A DNA stretch of 64,000 nt from Salinicola socius. GTDB taxonomy: Bacteria > Pseudomonadota > Gammaproteobacteria > Pseudomonadales > Halomonadaceae. A program made the position numbers and the translations under genes. Under the pieces are notes generated by a model. The model was not told where the DNA came from. It did no database searches and worked only from the letters and a program-made list of their open reading frames with translations. This document shows, piece after piece, positions 17,696-26,603 of this stretch. The stretch is taken from assembly GCF_001937195.1 (NCBI RefSeq), contig NZ_MSDO01000007.1, positions 62,001-126,000 of the forward strand, written 5' to 3'. Positions within the stretch are counted from its first letter, which is position 1, and each line of letters opens with the position of its first letter.

Positions 17696-20223
17696 GGTCG
17701 TACCTCCACCGCCGTACGCCAGTTCGACGGGGCAGGGGAACGAGAGGGTCCCGAGACGCTCAGCGTATCCGCCGTGGGAGGGAGAACGTCAGCCGGTTTC
17801 GTAGGCTCTTCATTACCGGCGTCCGAAGACACGGAGCTTGCGGTTATCGAGTAGCAGGTCACGGCTCCCGGCTGGTAGAGAACGTCTTTCTCTATCTCGA
17901 CAGGAATCATCGCCCGACAGCGCCCGTCTTGCGGCAAGCGTGCGACGACCGCGGTCGCTGCGGTCAGGCTTTCGAAATAGGCCATACCGTCCCAACCGAC
18001 AATGGAAGACCCACCGCCCGGAATGGATATCGGGGTTCCCACCGGCAGCGCCTCGCCGGACCCGTCGACGAGCTTGACGTGGGTCGCCGCATGGCGCTCG
18101 AGCGGAAAATTCAGCAGGTAGCCGCTTTGCGATTGCACCGCGACGCTCTGCTCGACGTCGGACGTGGCCATGTTGGGCGGCAGCGACAACGTGTTGATGG
18201 CGTATTTTCCCGGATACCAGGCGTTGCCCCAGGGCACCAGCAGATAGCCGTCGTCGTCGGTCGTGCCAACCCGTTGATTCTCGTATCGCACAGGGATGTT
18301 GCCGTGACCATCGGTGGAGACCACGACGAAAGCGTCGCGGATCTCGTTGGCGGCGAACAGTCGGCTCTCCATCAGCGCTACCGAGCCGCCGACGCCAGCG
18401 AAGTAGTAGGCGCTGTCGTCGAATTCGTAGTAGCCGCCGCGCAGCGTCGCGAGTCGATGGCGATACTGAATTTCCGCCTGACCATCGAGACGGCTGCCTC
18501 CGCCCTGATCGTCACCGCGCTCGACGCCGAGATTCCAGCCCCAGCCGCCGTCCAGCGGTGCGGAGCGTGCGTAGCGGGCTTGCTCGCGGACCTCGCCGGT
18601 GGCATCGCGATACGTGCCCACCGAGGCCACGCCGCCGGTGCCCGGCAGCGAGAAGGTCAATTGCGCGAGGCCCGCCCAGGATTCGCCGGGCTCGCGGCTC
18701 GCCGTCAGTGCCAGCTGCGCCCCGGCGCCCAGCGACCGCTGGTAGGAGAGATTGAGCAGACGCGAGGTATAGTCGTCACCACGAATGTCGAAATAGCCCG
18801 CCGCGACGCTACCCCACTCCCCCAGCGAAGCGCTGGCGGTCACTTGACCGCGCTGTTCGGCGCCATCGTGAAAATCGTCCGCCGCCAGCCTGGATAGATC
18901 GCTGAACCCGGATTCGCGTTCTTCCCAGCGCGCGCCGACGCTGAAGGTGGAGCCGCGATATTCGTACCCGGCGCTCCAGGCGTTGCCGCTGCGCCGGGCG
19001 TCGCTGTGCTGCAGGGCGAGTTCCAGCGTTCCCAGACGCCACAGCCGCAAGGTACTGCCGGCGCCGCCCAGGGCCAGCGACTCGGCGGTTTCGGCATGGG
19101 TGCCGAGCGTCAGCCAGTCGAGCACGCCATAGCGATAAGAGGCGTCTGCCGCCGCCTGCCCGTAGCCAAAATTGCGCTGCGCGTAGTCCTCGCGCAGTGC
19201 ACCGGCGCCGATGCTATAGCTCGAAAGCCCCGGTCGCAGCAATTCGTTGGTGACGTAGAACGGCAGCGTGGTCACCACGCGCTGGCCCGAGGCATCGCGG
19301 GTGACGATCGTCGCCTCGCCCGCACCATTGAGCGTGGAGATATCGGCGAAGGTGAACGGGCCGGGGGCGATATCCTGACGGTCGATACGATTGCCATCGA
19401 TCAGCAGGTCGACCGTCGTCGGCACCTCGGTGCTGCCGGCAAAGGCGGGTAACGGATAGGTGACGAGATCGGGTCGGATCGAGAAGTCTCGCGAGAGCTG
19501 CAACCCGCCGAGCCTGACTGCCCGGGTCCAGGCCAGCGGGCGAGTGATCACGTCGCCCACTTCCAGCGTACGCAGAGAATCCTGATCGAAGCTGCGCCAG
19601 GTCGTGTCGTAGCGGATGTAGCCGTCGTCGGACTCGCCGGACGGCGTATCCCACAGTTGATAGCGAAATCGACCGGTGCTGCTGAAGGCGCCGCCGATGC
19701 CGAAGACGCGCAGCTCGTGCCACAGCGAGGTGCGCGTGCGACCGGTGTCGACGCGGCTGGTATAGAGGTCATAGTTGATCAGCGCGCCCGGCGTGCTGCG
19801 CGCCGGCTCCACGCTCGGTGCCGGGCGCCCCGCCAGCATCTGCGGTGGCAGCCAGGCGCCGGGCACATCGAGATAGAGGCGCTGGTTGACGGCGTCGTAA
19901 CGCAGCTTGGCCCGATCCAGCGCCGCAAGATCGACCTCGCTGGCATCGCCCAGGGCACTCGGTAGCGCCATGCCGCCGAGTGCCTCGCGTTCCACCCAGA
20001 AGTGCTCGCCCTGTTTGCGCACGGATACCACCCTCGCCGTCGAGCGTGTGTTGACGATCAGTTCGAGATAGAGACTTTCCGAGGTGTCGGTCTGCGTCGC
20101 CAGCGCCGTCGGGGGCGGCGGCAGCCCCTGGTCGGCCAGCGCCGCGGAGGGATCGGTAGCGACGCTCAGCAGCAGCAAACCGAGGCGGGGCGTCGAACAC
20201 ACGCCGGATCGACGCCCGCTCAA
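17692..20223 (-). CDS. csuD: Csu pilus outer-membrane usher (CsuD-like)
   Basis: Fimbrial usher of the archaic (sigma) class, 843 residues, which forms the outer-membrane pore and the assembly platform. Visible parts are a signal peptide ending near SAALA, an N-terminal periplasmic domain, a long beta-barrel with the plug region DLLIDGNRIDRQDIAPGPFTF, and a C-terminal domain with GYLLNFPLERH and CRAMIPVEIEKD. The only start that fits is a TTG overlapping the csuC stop (TTGA), so translation is probably coupled to csuC. ATG codons just upstream are in another frame. Confidence 0.88.
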   Translation of the reverse strand: MSGRRSGVCSTPRLGLLLLSVATDPSAALADQGLPPPPTALATQTDTSESLYLELIVNTRSTARVVSVRKQGEHFWVEREALGGMALPSALGDASEVDLAALDRAKLRYDAVNQRLYLDVPGAWLPPQMLAGRPAPSVEPARSTPGALINYDLYTSRVDTGRTRTSLWHELRVFGIGGAFSSTGRFRYQLWDTPSGESDDGYIRYDTTWRSFDQDSLRTLEVGDVITRPLAWTRAVRLGGLQLSRDFSIRPDLVTYPLPAFAGSTEVPTTVDLLIDGNRIDRQDIAPGPFTFADISTLNGAGEATIVTRDASGQRVVTTLPFYVTNELLRPGLSSYSIGAGALREDYAQRNFGYGQAAADASYRYGVLDWLTLGTHAETAESLALGGAGSTLRLWRLGTLELALQHSDARRSGNAWSAGYEYRGSTFSVGARWEERESGFSDLSRLAADDFHDGAEQRGQVTASASLGEWGSVAAGYFDIRGDDYTSRLLNLSYQRSLGAGAQLALTASREPGESWAGLAQLTFSLPGTGGVASVGTYRDATGEVREQARYARSAPLDGGWGWNLGVERGDDQGGGSRLDGQAEIQYRHRLATLRGGYYEFDDSAYYFAGVGGSVALMESRLFAANEIRDAFVVVSTDGHGNIPVRYENQRVGTTDDDGYLLVPWGNAWYPGKYAINTLSLPPNMATSDVEQSVAVQSQSGYLLNFPLERHAATHVKLVDGSGEALPVGTPISIPGGGSSIVGWDGMAYFESLTAATAVVARLPQDGRCRAMIPVEIEKDVLYQPGAVTCYSITASSVSSDAGNEEPTKPADVLPPTADTLSVSGPSRSPAPSNWRTAVEVRP

Positions 20224-21044
20224 GACGCATCATCGGCCTGGTCGACGACCACCGCCGACTGCCCGTTGATGCGTGCGCGAAGCGACTCGATGGGCATGGA
20301 GGAAGGCAGCGGCCAGCGTTGGGCGCTGTGGGGCAGGACGTAGCCCAGCAGCCCGTCGGCGAGGGTCATCGAGCGGCCCTCGCCTTCGATAGTGACCTCG
20401 GTGAGCCGGGCATGGCGATCGCCACGATTGATCATCTCCAGCATCGCCTGGCCCTGCTGCCGGACGACGCGCCACTCGAGATGCGTATCGGCGGCACCGC
20501 CGTCGCCGTGTGACGAGACAGGCGTCAGCCCCTCACCGTAGCTGAACAGCGGTAACGAGTAACGCATCTGCAGATGGATGCCGGCGCGGGTCGGTCCACC
20601 GCTTGGCGTATCGCTGCGCTGGGGTATCTCGTCGAGGATCACGCGCCATGCCGCCTCGACGCCAGGCGGTGTCGGCGTCTGACGAATCAATCTGACCAGA
20701 TGACGCTCGCCGGGGCCGATCTGCATCATCGGCGGACTGCCGATCACGTCCTGCTGCTGGCGATAGCGGTTGCCGCCGTTGGCCTGCTCCCAGCCGAACA
20801 CGCGTACCTGGATCCAGGTCGGCGACTCTCCCCGGTTCTCGACCCAGAGTGCCGCCGCCGACTCGCCGGGCTCGAACACCGGCTGAACCGGCCAGAGCAG
20901 CAGCGTCGCAGCCATCGCCGAGTACGGCATCGCCAGCCATCCAGCCAGCATCGTCATGGTCAACAGCACTGCCGTCGCAAGGGATGCGCCACGGGATGTC
21001 GCCTGCGTCCGTGCACGCGAGTCGCGCTGTCGTGTTCTAATCAT
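20220..21044 (-). CDS. csuC: Csu pilus periplasmic chaperone (CsuC-like)
   Basis: PapD-type chaperone, 274 residues after the chosen ATG, with an arginine-rich N-terminus, a hydrophobic signal segment and a likely cleavage after SAMA. The immunoglobulin-like domain 1 starts with LLLWPVQPVFEPGESAAALWVENRG, typical of archaic chaperones with a long donor strand. The motif RLIRQ corresponds to the subunit-binding region. It would carry subunits to the CsuD usher. A longer upstream frame overlaps the subunit gene and is not used. The gap to the previous stop is two bases. Confidence 0.87.
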   Translation of the reverse strand: MIRTRQRDSRARTQATSRGASLATAVLLTMTMLAGWLAMPYSAMAATLLLWPVQPVFEPGESAAALWVENRGESPTWIQVRVFGWEQANGGNRYRQQQDVIGSPPMMQIGPGERHLVRLIRQTPTPPGVEAAWRVILDEIPQRSDTPSGGPTRAGIHLQMRYSLPLFSYGEGLTPVSSHGDGGAADTHLEWRVVRQQGQAMLEMINRGDRHARLTEVTIEGEGRSMTLADGLLGYVLPHSAQRWPLPSSMPIESLRARINGQSAVVVDQADDAS

Positions 21045-21046
21045 TG

Positions 21047-21574
21047 CTACCACTCCAGCGTCACCGTCAATCGATCCGTATAGCTTCCCGCCGCCGCGTT
21101 CCCCGGCAGTGCCAGGCGCCCGTAGATCGGCAGCGCTACCGTCGTCGCCCCCTCGGCGAGGTCGAAAGAGACCGGTTCGTCGATACCGATCGGCTGCTGC
21201 AGGCCGGCATCGGCAAACAGTGTGTAGGTCAGCGACGCGCCGCCACCGGTGCGGGCAAGCTGGCGCGTGCCGCCAGACGCATGCAGGCCACCGTCGACGC
21301 GCAGGGTCAGCGCGATACCTGGTGTGCAGTCGAGCACGACACCGCCGGTCTGGACGAAGGTTGCCACCTGGACCGCCTCGGAGAGCGCCGACGCCGTGCC
21401 AAAATCCAGCTGGCCCAATTCGCCGACGTTGCCAACACTCTGTCCGGTACCGTTGACCAGACATCCCTCGGTGATCGTGGCGGAGACCTGAAAACTGCTT
21501 TGCGGCAGTGACTGCGCCATCGCCGTGCCAAGGCTCAACCACACCGACACCGCCCCGATCAGGGCGGTTCTCAT
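21047..21574 (-). CDS. Csu-type pilus subunit (SCPU domain), minor pilin
   Basis: Secreted spore-coat-U domain protein, 175 residues with a signal peptide ending at AMA. It has two cysteines in the usual places (TEGCLVNG and LDCTPG) and a C-terminal SYTDRLTVTLEW strand. It matches the CsuA/CsuB adaptor subunits that follow the major pilin. The start overlaps the preceding stop by one base (TGATGA), showing tight coupling. Acinetobacter csu has two such genes (csuA and csuB); here there is one. Confidence 0.82.
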   Translation of the reverse strand: MRTALIGAVSVWLSLGTAMAQSLPQSSFQVSATITEGCLVNGTGQSVGNVGELGQLDFGTASALSEAVQVATFVQTGGVVLDCTPGIALTLRVDGGLHASGGTRQLARTGGGASLTYTLFADAGLQQPIGIDEPVSFDLAEGATTVALPIYGRLALPGNAAAGSYTDRLTVTLEW

Positions 21575-22119
21575 CAGAACGTCAGCACGACGTTCAAGGT
21601 GTCGGCGTAGTCACCCGCGGTCAGGCCCTCCTGGCCGAAGGCGCGGCCATAAAGCTCCAGGGTCTGCGGGTTGATGCCATCGGGTTCACCGGCCAAGGTG
21701 GTCGGCGTATTGAGACCCAGCTCGTTGGTACGAGCGGCGTCGGTATAGAGCGAGTAAGGGATGAAGCTGGTGCCGTTGGTCATCGCGTGGGTGCCCGCGG
21801 CACCGCCGGCCCCATCATTGGCGCCACCAGTAATGGCGACGGCGGGCTCGGTGCCCGGAGAGCAGAGGACTTCAATCGCCCCGCCGCCGCTTTCCACTTC
21901 GCTGTCAGCCTGGTCGAACAGCGTGGTCTGAGTGCCGAAGTCCAGTGCACCGAAGTCCAGTCCTTCGGTATCCGTTGAGCCGTTGATGCTGCAGGCCTCG
22001 GTCAACGTCATCGTCACGTCGATGGTGCCCGTCACTTCTTGCGCCTGAACTTGTAGCGACGTGAGGCCAACCAGCGCTACGGTCGCCGACGCCATCTGGA
22101 CCCGATTTCTAGTGAGCAT
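21574..22119 (-). CDS. csuA/B: Csu-type major pilin (CsuA/B-like)
   Basis: First gene of the pilus operon, 181 residues. The signal peptide ends at VQAQ, the SCPU domain has cysteines in TEACSING and VLCSPG, and the protein ends GDYADTLNVVLTF. As the promoter-proximal SCPU gene it is expected to be the major rod subunit, assembled by donor-strand exchange through its N-terminal segment. A strong GGGAGGAG site precedes the ATG, fitting high expression. In-frame sequence upstream of that ATG has no coding features. Confidence 0.85.
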   Translation of the reverse strand: MLTRNRVQMASATVALVGLTSLQVQAQEVTGTIDVTMTLTEACSINGSTDTEGLDFGALDFGTQTTLFDQADSEVESGGGAIEVLCSPGTEPAVAITGGANDGAGGAAGTHAMTNGTSFIPYSLYTDAARTNELGLNTPTTLAGEPDGINPQTLELYGRAFGQEGLTAGDYADTLNVVLTF

Positions 22120-22718
22120 GGTATGACTCCTCCCTGCGGGATAATTGCTCGACACCCTAATCTGCCTATCGACACTCGTTGAATGGCCGTCCGTTACCGG
22201 ACTAGCCTCTGTTACTGCCTTTTGAAGAACCACTGACAGACGGTTTACCCGCTGATTTTGTGGATAATAAACTGACCACTTACATTACGGCCCCGTTTGA
22301 AAGATACGGCCGTTGGGGGGCACTGAAGCTGATAGGCCTGATATTCAGCGGCGTGCGACGAGCATGAGAAACCTAATACTTGCCAGCATAGCATCGACTT
22401 TTACAATAAAGTAAACCCTGAATGAAACTTAGGATTTATTTTGCAAAAGAACCAAAACATTTAAATCACTATTTAATTCAACGAGCGATAACTCAGGTCT
22501 TTAGACAAACCACATGTCATTAACGTCAATCAACATTCTGGAGACGTTTTGTTATCAGTTTTGATCCGCGGCCAGACTCGATATCTCAGGCCTGTTAGAG
22601 AAACCGGTGGAGAACCTCGGGAAAGGAAAGTGTTGTTAACCCCTGAACTGGCGATAACCCAGACCGTCAAGATCGGATACCCTGAACTCCCCACCCAGCC
22701 AGAAGAGAGGAGATTCGC
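22120..22718. other. Long AT-rich intergenic region upstream of the pilus operon
   Basis: About 600 bases between the divergent csu operon and the inositol-monophosphatase-family gene, markedly more AT-rich than its neighbours from about 22240 to 22560. It must hold both promoters. A TACGGCC motif occurs twice (22286-22292 and 22305-22311), and ACGGCC/GGCCGT can pair. No convincing small gene was seen; short open frames here lack ribosome sites and family features. Such AT-rich leaders in front of pilus operons are often targets for nucleoid proteins, which is inference only. Confidence 0.5.
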
Positions 22719-23558
22719 ATGCCAGCCAGAGCCATCAGCCTCGAGCAACAGCAGCGCCTGATCGAGATTGTGCGCGATGCCGCCAGGACCGAGATCCTGC
22801 CGCGCTTTCGCAATCTCTCCGAGGACGCGATCCGTTCGAAGAGCGCGCCGGACGATCTGGTGACCGACGCCGACCAGGGCGCAGAGCGGATGATGACGGC
22901 GGCGATCCGCGAGCTAATGCCGGAGGCGACGGTGATCGGCGAGGAAGCGGTGGCCGACGGCAGCGCCAATCTCGACGACATCGCCGGCGCCGAGCTGGCG
23001 CTGATCATCGACCCGGTCGATGGCACCTGGAACTTCGCCCGCGGGCTCAATCAGTTCGGGGTGATTCTGGCGGCGACCAGCTTCGGCGAGACGATCTTCG
23101 GCCTGCTCTACGATCCGCTGGCGGACGACTGGATCGTCGCCCGTCACGGCGAAGGCGCCTGGTTCGGCCGCCCCGATGGCACCCAGCGCCAGCTGCAGGT
23201 GTCGGCCACCGACAAGTTCGACGAGATGGTCGGTTCCACCTCGATCCGGCTGTTCGCCAAGCCGCAGCAGTACCAGCTGGCGGCGACCTTCCCCGACTTC
23301 CAGCGCATGATGGCGTTCGGCTGCGCCTGCCACGAATATCGCACCATGGCGTTCGGCTTCGTCGACTTCATGCTCACCGGCAAGCTGATGCCGTGGGATC
23401 ATGCCGCGGGGCTGATGATCCACGCCGAAGCCGGCGGCCATTCGGCGCTGCTGGACGGCACACCCTACCAGCCGACGATCCACCAGGGCACGGTGCTGGC
23501 CGCCAGCTCGCGGGCGCACTGGGAGCAGCTGCGCGAGAAGTTCAGCTTTCTGGGCTAA
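22719..23558 (+). CDS. Inositol monophosphatase family protein
   Basis: Magnesium-dependent phosphatase of the inositol monophosphatase/CysQ superfamily, 279 residues. Metal-site motifs are GEEAV near residue 69, DPVDGTWNF near 92 and WDHAAG near 225. The sequence is not close enough to SuhB or CysQ motifs to name one; candidates are inositol-phosphate, histidinol-phosphate or PAP phosphatase. An AAGAGAGGAG ribosome site precedes the ATG. Its stop codon lies at the edge of a structured repeat, followed by a strong terminator. Confidence 0.88.
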   Translation: MPARAISLEQQQRLIEIVRDAARTEILPRFRNLSEDAIRSKSAPDDLVTDADQGAERMMTAAIRELMPEATVIGEEAVADGSANLDDIAGAELALIIDPVDGTWNFARGLNQFGVILAATSFGETIFGLLYDPLADDWIVARHGEGAWFGRPDGTQRQLQVSATDKFDEMVGSTSIRLFAKPQQYQLAATFPDFQRMMAFGCACHEYRTMAFGFVDFMLTGKLMPWDHAAGLMIHAEAGGHSALLDGTPYQPTIHQGTVLAASSRAHWEQLREKFSFLG

Positions 23559-23689
23559 AAAGTGCCTGCGCTCGCCCATGCGGCGTTAAAAATTGGTTCA
23601 AAATGCTCATTTACACCCCGTAAACTCCGCGTTTTCGCCAATTTTTGCCTTGCCTGGCCTTCGCTCGTCGACTTTTTACGCAGGGCACT
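23557..23689 (+). repeat. Structured dispersed repeat, copy B
   Basis: Copy in the conserved-core orientation, beginning inside the upstream stop codon. Nested pairings are AAAAAGT/ACTTTTT (23557-23563 with 23671-23677) or, alternatively, AGTGCCTGCG with CGCAGGGCACT (23561-23570 with 23679-23689); AAAAATTGG/CCAATTTTT (23588-23596 with 23638-23646); and TTTAC/GTAAA (23610-23614 with 23620-23624) around ACCCC. It shares TGCCTGCGCTCGCCCAT and GGCGTTAAAAATTG with copy A, and the core TCAAAATGCTCATT with both other copies. Confidence 0.85.
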
Positions 23690-23718
23690 GGCCATCATCA
23701 TTGACCACCAAGACGACG

Positions 23719-23747
23719 AAAACCGGCGCCGAGAAGGCGCCGGTTTT
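23719..23747. terminator. Bidirectional Rho-independent terminator
   Basis: A perfect 12-bp stem AAAACCGGCGCC/GGCGCCGGTTTT with loop GAGAA, followed by CTTTTCT. It lies between the convergent inositol-monophosphatase-family and SDR genes and should end both transcripts. Confidence 0.9.
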
Positions 23748-23790
23748 CTTTTCTGTAGCCGATCGGGACGAACCGCTCAGACAGACCGAA

Positions 23791-24864
23791 TCAGGGAATG
23801 ATCTTCTCGGCGCGCAGGCGATCGAACAGATCGAAGAACGCCGCTCGCGTTTCGCGGAAGTGATCGAAGCCGAAGTCGCGAGACTTGGTGGTGTCGTTGA
23901 CGCACTCCTGATCGCGGCCGAGATCCGCATCGGTGTGCCACCAGGAGGCCAGCTTGGCGACATCCGGCTCGACCAGATCGTGCTTTTCGGCAATCTCGCG
24001 CCAGGTCGATTCGGCACCGGCCATCTGCGTTTCCAACGGCTGCATCGACTCCGGGTCGTCCGAGGCTTCGGGCCCCTGACTTTCTAGACCAAAGTACTCA
24101 CCGATCTCGCGCCACATCCGGCGCCAGCGGAACACATCGCCATTGACGGTGTTGAAGGCCTGATTGGCAGCGCCCGGCGTGGTGGCGGCCCACTCCATCT
24201 GTCGCGCCAGCACCAGTGCGTCGGTCATGTCGGTGAGCGCATTCCACTGCGTCTGCGAACCGGGATAGACGAACGGCTGGCCGGTCGCCTGGCAGATCGA
24301 GGCGTAGACCGCGATCGTCGTGCCCATGTTCATGGCATTGCCGCGGGCGTAGCCGATCACGGTATGCGGGCGATGCACGTTCCAGGCGAAGCCGTGGCGC
24401 TCGGCGGCTTCGAACAGCACGTCTTCCAGTGCGTAGTAGAAGTTGTCGCCCGGCACGCGCGGCTCGGATTCGCGAAACGGCGTCTCGATCCGGCCGCTAC
24501 CGTAGGCCTCGAACGAACCCAGATACTGCTTGGTACCGGTCACCAGCGAGGCGTGATCCAGCTTGTCGCTGTCGAGCGCGTCGAACAGGTTGCGCATCAT
24601 CTGGCTATTGGCCTCGACGTTGGCCTTCTCGTTGTCGCGCCGAATCCAGGTGCAGTAGAAGACGTGGGTGATCGGCAGGCCGGCCAGCGCCTGCTCGGTG
24701 GCGGGCTTGTCCAGCAGATCGGCGGCAACGGGAATCACGCCGCTCTGTTCGGTGGCGCGACGAGAAAGGCCGTAGACGGTCCAGCCGCTGGCCACCAGGT
24801 AAGATGCCAGATTGCCGCCGGTGATGCCGGTGGCGCCGACGACGAGTGCAGTCCCTTTACGCAT
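23791..24864 (-). CDS. SDR family oxidoreductase, PRISE/iridoid-synthase-like
   Basis: Extended/atypical SDR of 357 residues. The cofactor motif is VVGATGITGGNLASYL near residue 8. The sequence VFYCTWIRRDNEKANVEAN and the absence of a normal YxxxK, with FYYALEDVLFE instead, fit the PRISE class (progesterone 5-beta-reductase/iridoid synthase-like enone reductases using NADPH). A role in reducing activated C=C bonds is inferred from the family. It is divergent from a LysR gene, which probably controls it. GGAGGT precedes the ATG. Confidence 0.85.
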   Translation of the reverse strand: MRKGTALVVGATGITGGNLASYLVASGWTVYGLSRRATEQSGVIPVAADLLDKPATEQALAGLPITHVFYCTWIRRDNEKANVEANSQMMRNLFDALDSDKLDHASLVTGTKQYLGSFEAYGSGRIETPFRESEPRVPGDNFYYALEDVLFEAAERHGFAWNVHRPHTVIGYARGNAMNMGTTIAVYASICQATGQPFVYPGSQTQWNALTDMTDALVLARQMEWAATTPGAANQAFNTVNGDVFRWRRMWREIGEYFGLESQGPEASDDPESMQPLETQMAGAESTWREIAEKHDLVEPDVAKLASWWHTDADLGRDQECVNDTTKSRDFGFDHFRETRAAFFDLFDRLRAEKIIP

Positions 24865-25035
24865 GGTCGATGACCTCCTTTCGAGTCAGGGAGTCGAGTC
24901 AGGAAGATCCGGTATCTTGCCGGATCGATGAACGCAGTCTGGTAGGCTCCGATCGTTGCTACAATCGAAAGTGTCGCAAATCTTTATTGCGCCAGACGCA
25001 ACCTTAGACATTTCAAAGCACTGGATTTCAACGTC

Positions 25036-26013
25036 GTGAATCTCAATTCGCTGGATCTCAACGCCCTGCGCGTGTTCGAAAGGGTCGCGGCGACCGGCAG
25101 TTTCACCGCGGCCGCGCATCACTTCCACCGTGCGGTCTCCTCGGTATCCCGCCAGATTCGCGGGCTGGAAGAGGCGGTCGGGCAACCGCTGCTGTATCGA
25201 CATACCCGTGCGGTCACCCTGACCGAGGCGGGAGAGCGCTACTACGAGGAAGTGCGCGAGATTCTGGAGCGACTCGATCTTGCCACCGAAGCGCTGACCT
25301 ATCCCGACCCCGAGCCGAGCGGCGTGCTACGGATCAATGCGCCGGTCGCCTTCGGCCAGCGCCAGATCGTGCCGCTGCTGCATCGGTTCCAGCGTCAGCA
25401 TGCCGGTATCACCGCCGAACTGCAGCTGAGCGATCACGTCGTCGATCCGGTGCGCGAGGGTCACGACATCACCTTTCGCGTTGGCGATCTGGCCGACTCC
25501 TCGCTGGTCGCACGGCGTCTGGCGCCGATGAATTACGTGGTGGCCGCGGCACCGAGCTATCTGGCCGCGAACGGCGAGCCGCGGACGCCCGAGGCACTGA
25601 GCGATCACAACTGCCTGCTCTATCAGGGTGAGATGGGCCGCCAGCGCTGGTATTTCCAGGCGCGGGATCAGCGCGGTTCGACTCCGTTCGAGGTCGCCGG
25701 CAACCTCTATAGCAACGATGCCGAGAGCCTGCTGCGCGCCGCGCTGCTGGGCCAGGGTCTGGTGCTGTTCCCCACCTGGCTGATCGGCGATGCGCTCTCG
25801 CGGGGGGAACTGGTGCCGCTGCTCGAAGCGTGGCGTGGCGAGGTCATGCCCGGCCGCCGCGACATTCACGTGCTGACCACCGAACGTCGCCTACGAACGC
25901 GCAAGGTGCGCGCGTTTCTCGACTATCTACGGGAATCGCTGGCGCCACGTCCGTCCTGGGACCGGTGGCGTGAACACATAGGCGGCCTCTCGAGCGACCA
26001 TAGACAAACCTAA
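25036..26013 (+). CDS. LysR family transcriptional regulator
   Basis: LysR regulator, 325 residues, starting at GTG. The helix-turn-helix is GSFTAAAHHFHRAVSSVSRQIRGLEE (about 21-46), and the effector-binding domain begins near residue 90. It belongs to the large group resembling DmlR/YafC regulators of adjacent oxidoreductases. It is divergent from the PRISE-type SDR gene, separated by about 170 bases, and is probably its regulator. ohrR follows it after a short gap containing an OhrR-type operator. Confidence 0.9.
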   Translation: MNLNSLDLNALRVFERVAATGSFTAAAHHFHRAVSSVSRQIRGLEEAVGQPLLYRHTRAVTLTEAGERYYEEVREILERLDLATEALTYPDPEPSGVLRINAPVAFGQRQIVPLLHRFQRQHAGITAELQLSDHVVDPVREGHDITFRVGDLADSSLVARRLAPMNYVVAAAPSYLAANGEPRTPEALSDHNCLLYQGEMGRQRWYFQARDQRGSTPFEVAGNLYSNDAESLLRAALLGQGLVLFPTWLIGDALSRGELVPLLEAWRGEVMPGRRDIHVLTTERRLRTRKVRAFLDYLRESLAPRPSWDRWREHIGGLSSDHRQT

Positions 26014-26017
26014 TTAG

Positions 26018-26028
26018 CGATTGAATCG
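26018..26028. promoter_or_regulatory. Candidate OhrR operator upstream of ohrR
   Basis: Palindrome CGATT-G-AATCG, 21 bases before the ohrR start. An almost identical site lies before ohr. The geometry matches known OhrR sites of the CAATT-N-AATTG type. This copy would give autoregulation of ohrR. Confidence 0.65.
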
Positions 26029-26049
26029 TGCGCGATATAGATTGACCGC

Positions 26050-26499
26050 ATGACGACACGCAATAACACCGACGACGCGTTGGCCCTCGAATCGCAGCTC
26101 TGCTTCGCGCTCTATTCGACCCAGCTGGCGATGAACAAGCTCTACCGCAGTCTGCTGCGCGAGCTGGAGCTGACCTATCCGCAGTATCTGGCGATGATGG
26201 TGCTGTGGCAGCGGGACCGGCAGACGGTATCGGAGATCGGCGAGCAGCTCACTCTGGATTCGGCCACGCTGACCCCGCTGCTGAAACGCCTGGAAGCGGC
26301 CGGCCTGGTAACGCGGCAGCGCTCGCGGCAGGACGAGCGGCAGGTGGAGGTCGCCCTGACCGATCAGGGGCGAGCGCTGCGCGACAGGGCAGAATCGATT
26401 CCCGAGTCGGTGGGCTGTGCCAGTCAATGCACCCCCGAGGAGGCGGCCGGACTGCGCGATGCGTTGCATGGGTTGCGTCGGCGTCTCGACACCCCGTAA
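26050..26499 (+). CDS. ohrR: OhrR, peroxide-sensing MarR-type repressor
   Basis: MarR-family winged-helix repressor, 149 residues. The redox-sensing cysteine is Cys18 in SQLCFALYS, the exact OhrR motif, and two more cysteines lie in CASQC near residue 124. The DNA-binding wing region is [13 protein letters not shown]. It would sense organic hydroperoxides and derepress ohr. It sits just upstream of ohr on the same strand, and both have the same candidate operator in front. Confidence 0.93.
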   Translation: MTTRNNTDDALALESQLCFALYSTQLAMNKLYRSLLRELELTYPQYLAMMVLWQRDRQTVSEIGEQLTLDSATLTPLLKRLEAAGLVTRQRSRQDERQVEVALTDQGRALRDRAESIPESVGCASQCTPEEAAGLRDALHGLRRRLDTP

Positions 26500-26561
26500 A
26501 GCGTTGGCGCGTTCGATGGAAGACGATTTTCGACCAACTTTTTACCCAACTAGATCGTACA

Positions 26562-26572
26562 CGATTAAATCG
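26562..26572. promoter_or_regulatory. Candidate OhrR operator upstream of ohr
   Basis: Palindrome CGATT-A-AATCG, 31 bases before the ohr start codon. It differs from the ohrR-side site only at the central base, which makes chance resemblance unlikely and implies ohr has its own OhrR-controlled promoter. Confidence 0.7.
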
Positions 26573-26603
26573 GCCACGATCTTGACTCACAAGGAGATTC
26601 ACC

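Noticed and set aside
22549-22761. Possible 70-codon gene ahead of the inositol-monophosphatase-family gene
   Set aside because: No ribosome site or homology-like pattern, and it overlaps the ribosome site and start of a well-supported gene.
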